A DNA stretch of 63,625 nucleotides from Candidatus Bathyarchaeota archaeon (lineage in GTDB: Archaea; Thermoproteota; Bathyarchaeia; Bathyarchaeales; Bathycorpusculaceae): the NCBI GenBank assembly GCA_026014585.1, contig JAOZIA010000023.1:1-63625 (forward strand), written 5' to 3'. The notes beneath the pieces were generated by a model, which saw only the letters and a list, made by a program, of their open reading frames with translations, searched no databases and had not been told where the DNA came from. Both the position numbers and the translations under genes were made by a program. Position 1 is the stretch's first letter; the number at the start of each line of letters is the position of its first letter. Below, piece by piece: positions 34,657-42,698 of the stretch.

Positions 34657-35547
34657 TTGAAGGTTGAACCTGAATGCGCATCGTGCCTTCTGTGCCGCGC
34701 ACAAATCGAAACCTACGACGCAACAACTAACCCAGCACTGCGTTTTCGCTGCATGGCAGAAGTTGTTAAACTAATAAACCGCGAATTCCGCCCAACCGCT
34801 GTCTCTGCCGATTTGGGAACCAAACGAGACCGCATAATCAAACAACTCACCGGATGCAACGACCCCTACGCAAGAAGCAAAAAACTTGCCAACGAAAAAG
34901 CGTTACAGATGCTACCCGGAGCTAAAAAAATGGTGCGCTCCGCCAACAATCAGCAGGAACGCTTCAAAAAAGCTGCCCTCTGCGCAATCGTTGGAAACAT
35001 AATGGAGTTTGACATTCCAGGCAGCAAGTTTACCCTTAAAAACTTCCACAAAACCTTCAACGACGCCGCCAAAGACCTCTTCATAGATGACCTTGACAAA
35101 GCCTACGAGTTGGCTAAAAAAGCTGACGGTGTGCTTTTCCTTGCAGACAACGCCGGAGAAATCGTTTTTGACACTTTGCTGGCTGAGCAACTCAAAAACA
35201 TGGGGTTAAAAGTTACCTACGTGGTTAAAGGTGCACCGGTGCTTAACGATGCAACCATGGAAGACGTGGAATTGTCAGGCATGGACAAGATGGTTGATGA
35301 CGTAATCACAACAGGTACTGACGCAGTGGGGTTGCTGAAAAAAGAGGTTTCCAAAGAGTTTTTGGACGTTTACGAAAAAGAGCAACTTGTCTTTGCTAAG
35401 GGTATGGGTTATGCTGAGACACTCACTGAGTACAAACTCACTAAGCCACACCTTTTACTGTTCCGTACCAAATGCGTGCCCGTGGCAAACTATTTTGCTG
35501 CTCCACGAAACAAAAACATCGCCAAACTCCTTATGCCTACGCCATAA
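34657..35547 (+). CDS. DUF89/ARMT1-type damage-control phosphatase
   Basis: 296 residues from TTG 34657 (SD-like GAAGTGA). N-terminal EPECASCLLCRAQ with paired cysteines and the core ADNAGEIVFDTLLAEQL (Asp and Asn metal ligands), KGAPVLNDAT and the late KGMGYAETL motif. DUF89 enzymes dephosphorylate unwanted sugar phosphates, using Mn2+ or Ni2+/Co2+. Placement directly after tpiA fits repair of triose- or fructose-phosphate side products. Confidence 0.87.
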   Translation: MKVEPECASCLLCRAQIETYDATTNPALRFRCMAEVVKLINREFRPTAVSADLGTKRDRIIKQLTGCNDPYARSKKLANEKALQMLPGAKKMVRSANNQQERFKKAALCAIVGNIMEFDIPGSKFTLKNFHKTFNDAAKDLFIDDLDKAYELAKKADGVLFLADNAGEIVFDTLLAEQLKNMGLKVTYVVKGAPVLNDATMEDVELSGMDKMVDDVITTGTDAVGLLKKEVSKEFLDVYEKEQLVFAKGMGYAETLTEYKLTKPHLLLFRTKCVPVANYFAAPRNKNIAKLLMPTP

Positions 35548-35636
35548 AACTTTCTTTTTTTTTACCGTTTTTCTGAAATACGCCGTATGTAAACCCATAT
35601 TAAACGCCCATCCTGATACTATCAAGTGATTCTTAC

Positions 35637-37688
35637 ATGAAGTTACCGTCGATAACGTTGACTCAAGCACAAATTTCCCGCATAGAAGAATCAATACAGA
35701 AAGAATGGCTAATAACCAACGGCATCGGCGGATACGCTTCATGCACAGTTCCCGCAGTAAACACCCGAAAATACCATGGACTACTAACTGCTGCTCTTAA
35801 CCCGCCGGGAAACCGAACCGTTTGCCTCTCAAAACTTGACGAAGACCTTATTTTTGGCAACCAAGTGTATCGTTTGGGAAGCAACGATTTTGGTGACACA
35901 ATTTATCCTGAGGGGTTCACGCTGCTTTCCCAGTTTTCCCTATCACCCTTCCCAAAGTACACCTTTGATGTTGGGGGTGTGAAGCTGGAAAAAACCATTT
36001 TTATGCCTCAAGGCAAAAACGTTGTCCACGTAATCTATCACATTTTAAACAGTAGCCAACAAGAAGGCAAACTGCTGCTTTACCCCCTGATGAGCTGCCG
36101 ATACTTCCACAATGTCGCAAGCAAGCATGATTGGTCCATGAATTTCCAACAGACACAAACCAGCCATGAAGTCCAGGTTTCTTTTCCTAACCAACACGTC
36201 GCCGTCACTTGCCAATGTACCCAGGGAGAATTTAACCCGAACATTAACTGGCTTGAAAAACTAAACTACCGCGTTGACGCCTCAAACGGGGAATCAAGTA
36301 TTGATGACTGTTTCCAATCAGGCTTTTTCGAAGTTAATGTTCCAGTTGGCGAGAGCAAATTTGCAGTTGTAGCCGCAGTAAATCAACCCGAAGAGGTTTC
36401 TGATTTAGAATTTGACATAATTGAGTCTTCCTTTAAACGTGAAGTGAAACGGCAGACTGATTTGCTGGATGCCTTTTACAATTTTAACTCCTCTATTCCC
36501 GAAAGTGACTGGTTAAGCTGGATTGTACTGGCAGCCGACTCTTTTGTGGTGCAAAATGAGTTTGGCGAAAAATCTATTATTGCGGGTTATCACTGGTTTG
36601 AACCTTGGGGCAGAGACACTTTCATTTCAATGCCAGGTCTGCTACTGGTGCGAGGTAGATTCTGTGATGCAAGAGAGGTATTGCAGACTTTTAGCAATTA
36701 CCTAAACGAGGGGTTGATTCCAAATTTTGTCGCTGACCACTCAGGACAAGCAGGATACAATACTGTGGATGCAACCTTGTGGTTTGTTAATTCAGTGTGG
36801 CAGTATCTTAAGTACACGGCGGACACAGCGTTTGTGCAGGATAAATTATGGGGTAAACTTCAAAGCATAATTGATTGGCACCAGAAAGGTACAATGTATG
36901 AAATCCGTGTGGATTCGGATGGATTGCTGATGCATGGTTCACGGTTAACATGGATGGACGCCATGGTTGGAGGCAACGCGATTACTGCCCGAGAAGGTAA
37001 AGCAGTTGAAATCCAAGCCCTCTGGTACAACACCCTACAAATCATGCATGCCTTAGCCGAAAAATTCAAAGAAAAAGAGCTTCAAGAAAAATACGCTGAA
37101 ATGGCAAACAAAGCCTCCCAAAGCTTCAACAGCAAATTCTGGAATCCTAACTTTAACTGCCTCTTTGACGTCTACGCCTCAGATGGTGCCGATCCCTCTC
37201 TTCGCCCCAACCAAATTTTTGCCGTGTCCCTCGATTTTTGTATGCTGGATAAGGAGCGGTGCAGGCATGTTGTTGAGGTAGTGCAGAGTGGTCTTTTTAC
37301 GCCTTACGGTTTGAGGACGCTTTCGTTTGATGACCCAAAATTTGTGGGTATGTGCGCTGGAGAACGACACAACAGAGACAAAGCCTACCATAACGGAACT
37401 ATCTGGCCATGGCTACTGGGACCCTTCATAACTGCAAACCTAAAAGTCAACAATTACTCACCAGAAAGCCGAGCGTTCGCCTCAAAAAACTTTGTTGAAC
37501 CACTATTCCAAGGTGCAGTTGCCCAATCTGGACTGGGCTCAGTCAATGAAATCTACGACTGCGAATCACCCAACACGCCCAGAGGCTGTATTTCCCAAGC
37601 ATGGAGCGTGGCTGAGCCATTGCGCGCCTACATTGAGGATGTACTGATGATTCGCCCCAAGTTCGAGAAGCAATTTTTAGACGTTTAA
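35637..37688 (+). CDS. archaeal glycogen debranching enzyme (amylo-1,6-glucosidase type)
   Basis: 683 residues. An N-terminal beta-sandwich (about 15-240; EWLITNGIGGYASCTVPAVNTRKYHGLL is the classic start) is followed by an (alpha/alpha)6 barrel with YHWFEPWGRDTFISMPG and NDNTVDATLWF-like YNTVDATLWFVN plus the acidic DGLLMHGSRLTWMDAMVG. It hydrolyses alpha-1,6 branch points of glycogen or related glucans. Its 3' end overlaps the convergent galT by 12 nt. Confidence 0.92.
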   Translation: MKLPSITLTQAQISRIEESIQKEWLITNGIGGYASCTVPAVNTRKYHGLLTAALNPPGNRTVCLSKLDEDLIFGNQVYRLGSNDFGDTIYPEGFTLLSQFSLSPFPKYTFDVGGVKLEKTIFMPQGKNVVHVIYHILNSSQQEGKLLLYPLMSCRYFHNVASKHDWSMNFQQTQTSHEVQVSFPNQHVAVTCQCTQGEFNPNINWLEKLNYRVDASNGESSIDDCFQSGFFEVNVPVGESKFAVVAAVNQPEEVSDLEFDIIESSFKREVKRQTDLLDAFYNFNSSIPESDWLSWIVLAADSFVVQNEFGEKSIIAGYHWFEPWGRDTFISMPGLLLVRGRFCDAREVLQTFSNYLNEGLIPNFVADHSGQAGYNTVDATLWFVNSVWQYLKYTADTAFVQDKLWGKLQSIIDWHQKGTMYEIRVDSDGLLMHGSRLTWMDAMVGGNAITAREGKAVEIQALWYNTLQIMHALAEKFKEKELQEKYAEMANKASQSFNSKFWNPNFNCLFDVYASDGADPSLRPNQIFAVSLDFCMLDKERCRHVVEVVQSGLFTPYGLRTLSFDDPKFVGMCAGERHNRDKAYHNGTIWPWLLGPFITANLKVNNYSPESRAFASKNFVEPLFQGAVAQSGLGSVNEIYDCESPNTPRGCISQAWSVAEPLRAYIEDVLMIRPKFEKQFLDV

Positions 37689-38717
37689 TTTCTTTTTGAG
37701 TTCTGTTGCGGCGGTTTCTGGGGGCACTGTGTTAATGTACATGCCCGAACTCAACTCGAATCCTGCCCAGGTTGAAAGTTTAGGATAAACCTCCAAGTGC
37801 CAATGATAAAAATCCTCCGCGTCTTTGTTGATGGCGAGGTGAAAACCATAATTGTAGGGGGGGTCGTTTACGAGGTCTTTTAGGGCTTTAAGCATGGTTT
37901 TTAGGTTTCTTGCAAACGCTACAATCTCTACTGGTGATAGTTCAAGAATGTTGGATGCGTGTTTTTTGGGTAAAATCCAAAACTCAAGCGGAACAATACT
38001 TGCATATGGCGCTATCGTAACAAAATCTTTGTCCTGCATGATTAATCGTGGACTGTTGATTTCTTTTTGGATTAAGTCACAAAACACGCATTTGTCGTGC
38101 TCTTGATGGTATTTTTTGCTTGCCTCTATCTCCTCTGCGACCAAGGATGGAACAGTAGGAGTTGCGATGATTTGACTGTGAGCATGCGAGAGCGAAGCAC
38201 CTGCTTCCAGCCCGAAATTACGGAAAATTGACACACCCTTCACATAAGGCTTAGCGCTTAATTCATGGAGCCTGTCAATGTATGCTTGAATTAATAGTTC
38301 AAGCTGGGGCAAATCCGCGTCTGCGGGGTCTTCATCATGGTTTGGTGACTCCACAATAACCTCGTGCGCCCCAATCGCGTAGCCAAAACTTTCGTTTTTG
38401 AAGATTTCCTGTGTGTCTTGTGCTTGTTTGGGTGGGGCGAATGCGGGGTAAAGGTTGGGGATTGTGCGTATTAGCCAGTTTTTGGGTCGCTTACCCTCCG
38501 CTGGGTCTTGGGTTTTGATTATTTTTCCGTCTTGTTTTAGGTAAAGCATTACTGCGGGTGGGGTCATGTGCTCGTTGCCCACACACATGGGACAAACCGA
38601 TGCTTGGCTGTTTTGTGCTCTTGCTTTGGCAAAATCGGTTGGTCTGCGTGCTCGTTCTGTGGCGATTACTACCCAGCGGTTAAGCAGGTAGTCTTTGCGT
38701 AGCTCATTATAAGGCAT
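37677..38717 (-). CDS. galT: galactose-1-phosphate uridylyltransferase
   Basis: 346 residues from ATG 38717 (GTGGAG at 8 nt; the frame continues to 38738 but lacks a ribosome binding site). HIT-superfamily fold with two zinc-type cysteine pairs (CPMC near 45, CVFC near 215), the active-site segment GASLSHAHSQ and a late HWHLEVYP. It swaps UMP between UDP-glucose and galactose-1-P (Leloir pathway) or acts as a related nucleotidyltransferase. Confidence 0.93.
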   Translation of the reverse strand: MPYNELRKDYLLNRWVVIATERARRPTDFAKARAQNSQASVCPMCVGNEHMTPPAVMLYLKQDGKIIKTQDPAEGKRPKNWLIRTIPNLYPAFAPPKQAQDTQEIFKNESFGYAIGAHEVIVESPNHDEDPADADLPQLELLIQAYIDRLHELSAKPYVKGVSIFRNFGLEAGASLSHAHSQIIATPTVPSLVAEEIEASKKYHQEHDKCVFCDLIQKEINSPRLIMQDKDFVTIAPYASIVPLEFWILPKKHASNILELSPVEIVAFARNLKTMLKALKDLVNDPPYNYGFHLAINKDAEDFYHWHLEVYPKLSTWAGFELSSGMYINTVPPETAATELKKKLNV

Positions 38718-38777
38718 ATGCTTTGCTCCACAAGACAAGGGGACGCTGAACCATATTAGGCTTATTTTCTTATGATG

Positions 38778-39134
38778 TTATCTTTTGCGGATGATTGTGC
38801 ACTGCATAACTTTTGGGCAAACAAGGCAATCATCTGGTAACGGTGCACCGGGAGGTCGGTGGTCTAATGAACCGTTTACATGTACGCATTTTGCGGGTGA
38901 ATCAAAAACTCTTGGGTAATCAACTGCTTTTATGTCAACGATTTTTCCGCCTCTTTCCGTTGTGATGTCAATTTTGGACATGCAGAAGGGGCAGGCAAAG
39001 TGTGTTTCGCGTGTGACTCCAACGGTGTCGGTTACAACGGTGGGTTTGTCAAAGGTTTTTTCGCAACCTTCGTAGGGGCAACGTAGATGTCGCTCGTTTG
39101 AGCGTAGACTAAACCCTAAACCCATTGGTTTCAC
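38778..39134 (-). CDS. two-cluster zinc-binding protein
   Basis: 118 residues with two cysteine groups: CPYEGCEK...CPFC (about 19-51) and C-terminal CVHVNG...CLVCPKVMQC. The first half resembles a zinc ribbon; the second resembles an Fe-S or zinc knuckle. Family not recognised. It lies between galT and PPK2 on the minus strand, 61 bp before the galT start. Confidence 0.6.
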   Translation of the reverse strand: MKPMGLGFSLRSNERHLRCPYEGCEKTFDKPTVVTDTVGVTRETHFACPFCMSKIDITTERGGKIVDIKAVDYPRVFDSPAKCVHVNGSLDHRPPGAPLPDDCLVCPKVMQCTIIRKR

Positions 39135-39283
39135 TTCATAGTATCGGGCAACTTAAGAGTTAATAAAGCTTGTCGTTGACACGAACAACACAAATACATA
39201 CCAAAAACCCAGAAAAAACAGCCTGCTCAGCCTCAACAGCAATTATTAAGCACAAACACCCTCAATATCAGGGCTGATTCAAA

Positions 39284-40180
39284 ATGAAAATGGATGCCAT
39301 AAAAAATTTTGAGGTCGCCGCAGGCAAAACTGTTGAACTGAAAAATTTTGACACCAACTGGGTTCCCAAATGGGCTAAAAGCACAGACAACAAAACAGTA
39401 AAACAGCAGGCGCAATCCATTTTGGACGCTAACAGACAAATTTTAAGAGAAAAACAGGAACTGTTTTGGGCAAGCGACACCTACTCAATGCTTGTCATAT
39501 TTCAAGGTATGGACACCGCTGGCAAAGACAGCACAATCAAACATGTCATGTCAGGCGTTAACCCGCAAGGTTGCCAAATTACCAGTTTCAAAACACCAAG
39601 CGAAGAAGAATTAGACCACACTTTTCTTTGGCGAGAAATGAAAGCATCGCCCGAGAGGGGACGCATCGGCATCTTTAACCGCTCCTACTACGAAGAAGTA
39701 CTTATCGTGAAAATTCACCCTGAAATTTTGCAGAAACAGAAACTGCCGCCCCAAACAAAAAACGGTGATTTCTGGGAAAACCGATACAATGATATCAACT
39801 CTTTTGAGCGGCACCTCGTGCGAAACGGCACCATTGTGGTCAAGTTTTTCCTTCATGTTTCAAAAGGGAGACAAAAACAGCGGCTTCTAAAACGCATGGA
39901 AAAACCCAACAAAAACTGGAAATTTTCTCCATCAGATGTTTCGGAACGCGAGAAATGGCCTAAGTACATACAAGCCTACGAAGAAGCAATAAGCAAAACT
40001 AGCACAAAATGGGCACCATGGTACATCATCCCTGCGGATAAACGGTGGGTTACGCGGGCTTGTGTTTCAGAGATTTTAGCATCAAAAATTGAGTGCCTTA
40101 ACCTGCAGTACCCCAAGTTGACGGCGGCGCAGATGGATGAGCTTAAGAAAGCTAAACAGCAGCTTGAAAATGAAAAGTGA
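39284..40180 (+). CDS. ppk2: polyphosphate kinase 2 family
   Basis: 298 residues. Walker A GMDTAGKDST, GCQITSFKTPSEEELDHTFLWR, the RGRIGIFNRSYYEEVLIVKIHPE core and the lid KRMEKPNKNWKFSPSDV are all PPK2 landmarks. The enzyme transfers phosphate between polyphosphate and nucleotides (AMP, ADP or GDP; subclass not decided). Length fits the single-domain class I or III. Its stop is 5 nt before the tRNA-Thr gene on the other strand. Confidence 0.93.
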   Translation: MKMDAIKNFEVAAGKTVELKNFDTNWVPKWAKSTDNKTVKQQAQSILDANRQILREKQELFWASDTYSMLVIFQGMDTAGKDSTIKHVMSGVNPQGCQITSFKTPSEEELDHTFLWREMKASPERGRIGIFNRSYYEEVLIVKIHPEILQKQKLPPQTKNGDFWENRYNDINSFERHLVRNGTIVVKFFLHVSKGRQKQRLLKRMEKPNKNWKFSPSDVSEREKWPKYIQAYEEAISKTSTKWAPWYIIPADKRWVTRACVSEILASKIECLNLQYPKLTAAQMDELKKAKQQLENEK

Positions 40181-40184
40181 CTGA

Positions 40185-40261
40185 TGGAGCCTCGAGCGGG
40201 CTTTGCTCCCGCGGCCTGCTGCTTACGAGGCAGCCGCTCCACTGGGCTGAGCTATCGAGGC
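40185..40261 (-). tRNA. tRNA-Thr(CGT) with unusual D and T loops
   Basis: All four stems pair perfectly: GCCTCGA/TCGAGGC, GCTC/GAGC, GCTGC/GCAGC, GCGGG/CCCGC. Anticodon loop CTCGTAA gives CGT (Thr); discriminator is T; CCA is encoded (40185-40187). The T loop is AGCAAAG instead of TTCAAAT/TTCGAAT, so positions 54 and 55 are A and G. The D loop AGCCCAGTG lacks the canonical G18 and A21. Hence the usual G18-Psi55 and T54-A58 contacts cannot form. Perfect stems argue for selection rather than decay. TrmY, which acts on Psi54, is encoded 1.1 kb away. Confidence 0.85.
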
Positions 40262-40363
40262 ACCCAACAAAACATAAAAACCCACATTTTTAAAGGTTCA
40301 CAAACAAAAACGCCAAACCTATTAAGCGCAAACAACCACAACAAAACAGGAGAAACCCCAAAA

Positions 40364-41374
40364 GTGCGCAACACCAACAAAACCTCAACTGCTGAAGAGT
40401 TGGGCGAGCGAAAAATCATTCAAACAATCAAAAATCACTTAACCTCAATGCCCGGTGAGCCTGTTCCTTTCGGTGATGACGTATCCGCAGTGGATTTTGG
40501 CTGTGAATTGGCGGTTCTAAAAACAGATATGCTAGTCAGAGCAACTGATATTCCTGTGGGCATGAATGCTTATCAAACGGGCCGAAAAGCCGTTGTTATG
40601 AACGTGAGCGATTTCGCCGCAAAAGGCGCCAAGCCAGTGGCGGTTCTGGTTGCTCTTGGGTTGCCTGCTAAAACATCTCAAGAAGAAATCGTGCAAATCG
40701 CAATGGGACTAAATGATGGTGCTCAAGAGTACGGGGCATACGTTGTCGGCGGGGACACCTGCCAAACTGACGACCTCACAATTTCAATTAGCCTTTTTGG
40801 GTCTGCAGAGAAAAACAAGTTGATGCTTCGAAGCGGCGCTAAAGCGGAGGATATTTTGGCTGTTACTGGTTTTTTTGGGAACACAACAGCAGGGTTAAAG
40901 TTGCTGTCCGAGAAATGCGTGGTTACCGAACGCTTGCACAAGCCACTTTTGGATTCTGTTTTCATGCCAGTGGCGCGTCTTAAGGAAGGCTTTGCTCTTT
41001 CAGAGTCAAATGCGATTTCAGCATGCATGGATTCCAGCGACGGCTTAGCCATAAGTCTGCATCAGCTCTCAGAAATGAGCAACGTGGGCTTTAGGATTGA
41101 GCATTTACCTGTCTCAGTTGACGCTTCCGAGTTTGCCCAGTTGAACGGTTTGGATGTGGCGGATTTGGCATTGTATGGTGGGGAAGAGTACGAGCTGGTT
41201 TTAACGGTTAAGCCTGAAATGTGGATGCAAGCGGAGTCCGCGGTCAAATCCGTTGGTGGTCGTTTGCTGCCGATTGGAAAAGCTACTGCAGACAAACAAA
41301 TCCTTTTAGACGAGGGCGAGAAGAAAAAAGTTATTGTTTATGGTGGTTGGGAACACTTCAAAAGTGAGCCTTAA
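40364..41374 (+). CDS. thiL: thiamine-monophosphate kinase-like protein
   Basis: 336 residues from GTG 40364 (AGGAG at 40348-40352). The frame is open further upstream, but that part runs antisense through the tRNA gene. ThiL family marks: ELGERKIIQTI start, GDDVSAVDF, the KTDMLVRATDIP segment, MNVSDFAAKGAKP, VGGDTCQ and the MDSSDGLA nucleotide site. It phosphorylates thiamine monophosphate to the diphosphate. The stop overlaps the trmY stop on the other strand. Confidence 0.92.
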   Translation: MRNTNKTSTAEELGERKIIQTIKNHLTSMPGEPVPFGDDVSAVDFGCELAVLKTDMLVRATDIPVGMNAYQTGRKAVVMNVSDFAAKGAKPVAVLVALGLPAKTSQEEIVQIAMGLNDGAQEYGAYVVGGDTCQTDDLTISISLFGSAEKNKLMLRSGAKAEDILAVTGFFGNTTAGLKLLSEKCVVTERLHKPLLDSVFMPVARLKEGFALSESNAISACMDSSDGLAISLHQLSEMSNVGFRIEHLPVSVDASEFAQLNGLDVADLALYGGEEYELVLTVKPEMWMQAESAVKSVGGRLLPIGKATADKQILLDEGEKKKVIVYGGWEHFKSEP

Positions 41375-41922
41375 TGGTCAAGCAAGTAATTGATTATGGT
41401 TATGCATGAAGCGGCAAGATAAGGTTGCTTGCCTAAACTGATTTTTTCTCCAAACCTAAGAGCGAAAGATTCAGCCTTTTTTGGCAAGCCCACATGGTCG
41501 CCCAAGATAAACACAGAGTTTTCGGGTAGCACTGTTTCTGCGGCGTTTTTGCCGTCTTCTTCAAGTACAAAGAGGTTGTGGGTTTTGGTTTTTTCTTTAA
41601 TTAGCGCCTCGAAGCTGGTTTTGTCGGTTGTTATTCCGGGGTGGGATTTGCCTGCGATGACTTTTTTTAGAATTTTTTTCCAAGTGTCGACATCGGTTCG
41701 CACATCGTAGAGGGTTTCTCCGTTGATTTGGATGTGTAGTGGCGGGTTTGGTGGTCCGTTTAGGATTGCGTGGAAGGTTACGTCTCTGCGTAGCCCGTGA
41801 GACAGGAATAGGCTTGAGACTATGCATTCGTGTGCTATGTCTAGGCGTCCTGCATCATGTAGGTTGGCAAAGTCTGGGCTGGTTTTTCCTATTCTTGAGA
41901 ACAGTACGAACTCTCTTGGCAC
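41371..41922 (-). CDS. trmY: tRNA pseudouridine-54 N1-methyltransferase
   Basis: 183 residues, SPOUT (DUF358) family. REFVLFSRIGKTSPDF start, LFLSHGLRRDVTFHAIL, and the C-terminal knot FILGDHVGLPKKAE plus SLGKQPYLAASCITIINYLLD where SAM binds. TrmY methylates N1 of pseudouridine 54 in the tRNA T loop, replacing ribothymidine in many archaea. The gene's presence shows that this organism normally has Psi54, which makes the A54 tRNA-Thr nearby stand out. Confidence 0.93.
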   Translation of the reverse strand: MPREFVLFSRIGKTSPDFANLHDAGRLDIAHECIVSSLFLSHGLRRDVTFHAILNGPPNPPLHIQINGETLYDVRTDVDTWKKILKKVIAGKSHPGITTDKTSFEALIKEKTKTHNLFVLEEDGKNAAETVLPENSVFILGDHVGLPKKAESFALRFGEKISLGKQPYLAASCITIINYLLDH

Positions 41923-42119
41923 AGTGCGGTCACAAGCAAAATAGTTGACGCTTAAGCTTTAAAGTGCTTCTATAAATTTTGGAGTAAAAATTTTATTATT
42001 TACATGTAACTGAGCGGTTGCTTATTGTTTTAAACATATATTAACTGTAAATTCATAGTTGAAATTAAGAAACGCTTAATTGATGCAAGCGAAATACTAG
42101 TTGGCTGAGACGAGCAAAC

Positions 42120-42698
42120 TTGCCGTTTAACTTATTCCGAAAAAAGAAAGAAGACGAAATAGAAGAGCAAGCTCAACCAGAAGTAGTCGAGCAAGCTTCT
42201 CCACAACAAGAACCAGAAGAGCCTACACAGGAAACCGAGACAGTGGAAGCTGAAACTGAAACATCCGAGCCTGCCGAGACGCCAAAAGAAGAACCCACAG
42301 CTGAACCTGCAGTGGTTGCACCTGAAGCACCTCAGCCAGAACCCGAACCTGCACCATCCGTAGAGCCAGCGCCTAAAGTTGAGGCTGAAGTGACAAGCAA
42401 AATGTACCTTAAAGCCATGCCTCTGCGTGAACTAGACGATGTAGAAACCATCAAAAAAGACGTTAAAGATGGCAACATCCTGATTTTACGTGTAACACCT
42501 CTTGCAAGCAAAAGCATTGAGGACGTGAAAAAAGCCGTCAATGACCTCTTCGAGTTCACAGAAGCCAATGGAGGAGACATCGCCCGTTTAGGTGAAGAAC
42601 GTGTGGTTATTTGTCCAAAAAATGTACGGGTTTGGCGTGAAAAAAAGCCAAGTGCTAAAGAGCCGATTTCAAAACAGTCGCTACCTACAGCAGCCTAA
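42120..42698 (+). CDS. sepF: archaeal SepF, FtsZ membrane anchor
   Basis: 192 residues from TTG 42120. The N-terminal MPFNLFRKKKEDE can form the amphipathic membrane helix; a long acidic Pro/Glu/Ala linker (about 15-92) follows; the C-terminal domain YLKAMPLRELDDVETIKKDV to RLGEERVVICPKNVRVW matches SepF (DUF552). In archaea SepF tethers FtsZ to the membrane and organises the Z-ring. It implies FtsZ-based division. The linker is longer than in most homologues. The 3' end overlaps the convergent fttA by 14 nt. Confidence 0.9.
   Translation: MPFNLFRKKKEDEIEEQAQPEVVEQASPQQEPEEPTQETETVEAETETSEPAETPKEEPTAEPAVVAPEAPQPEPEPAPSVEPAPKVEAEVTSKMYLKAMPLRELDDVETIKKDVKDGNILILRVTPLASKSIEDVKKAVNDLFEFTEANGGDIARLGEERVVICPKNVRVWREKKPSAKEPISKQSLPTAA

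Noticed and set aside
40185-40261. tRNA-Thr pseudogene
   Set aside because: Loop changes are drastic, but all four stems are perfect and CCA is encoded; decay would be expected to hit stems too. Kept as a tRNA with a flagged oddity.
40184-40363. N-terminal extension of ThiL
   Set aside because: It would translate through the antisense of the tRNA-Thr gene, lacks family similarity, and a GTG with AGGAG lies at the expected start (40364).
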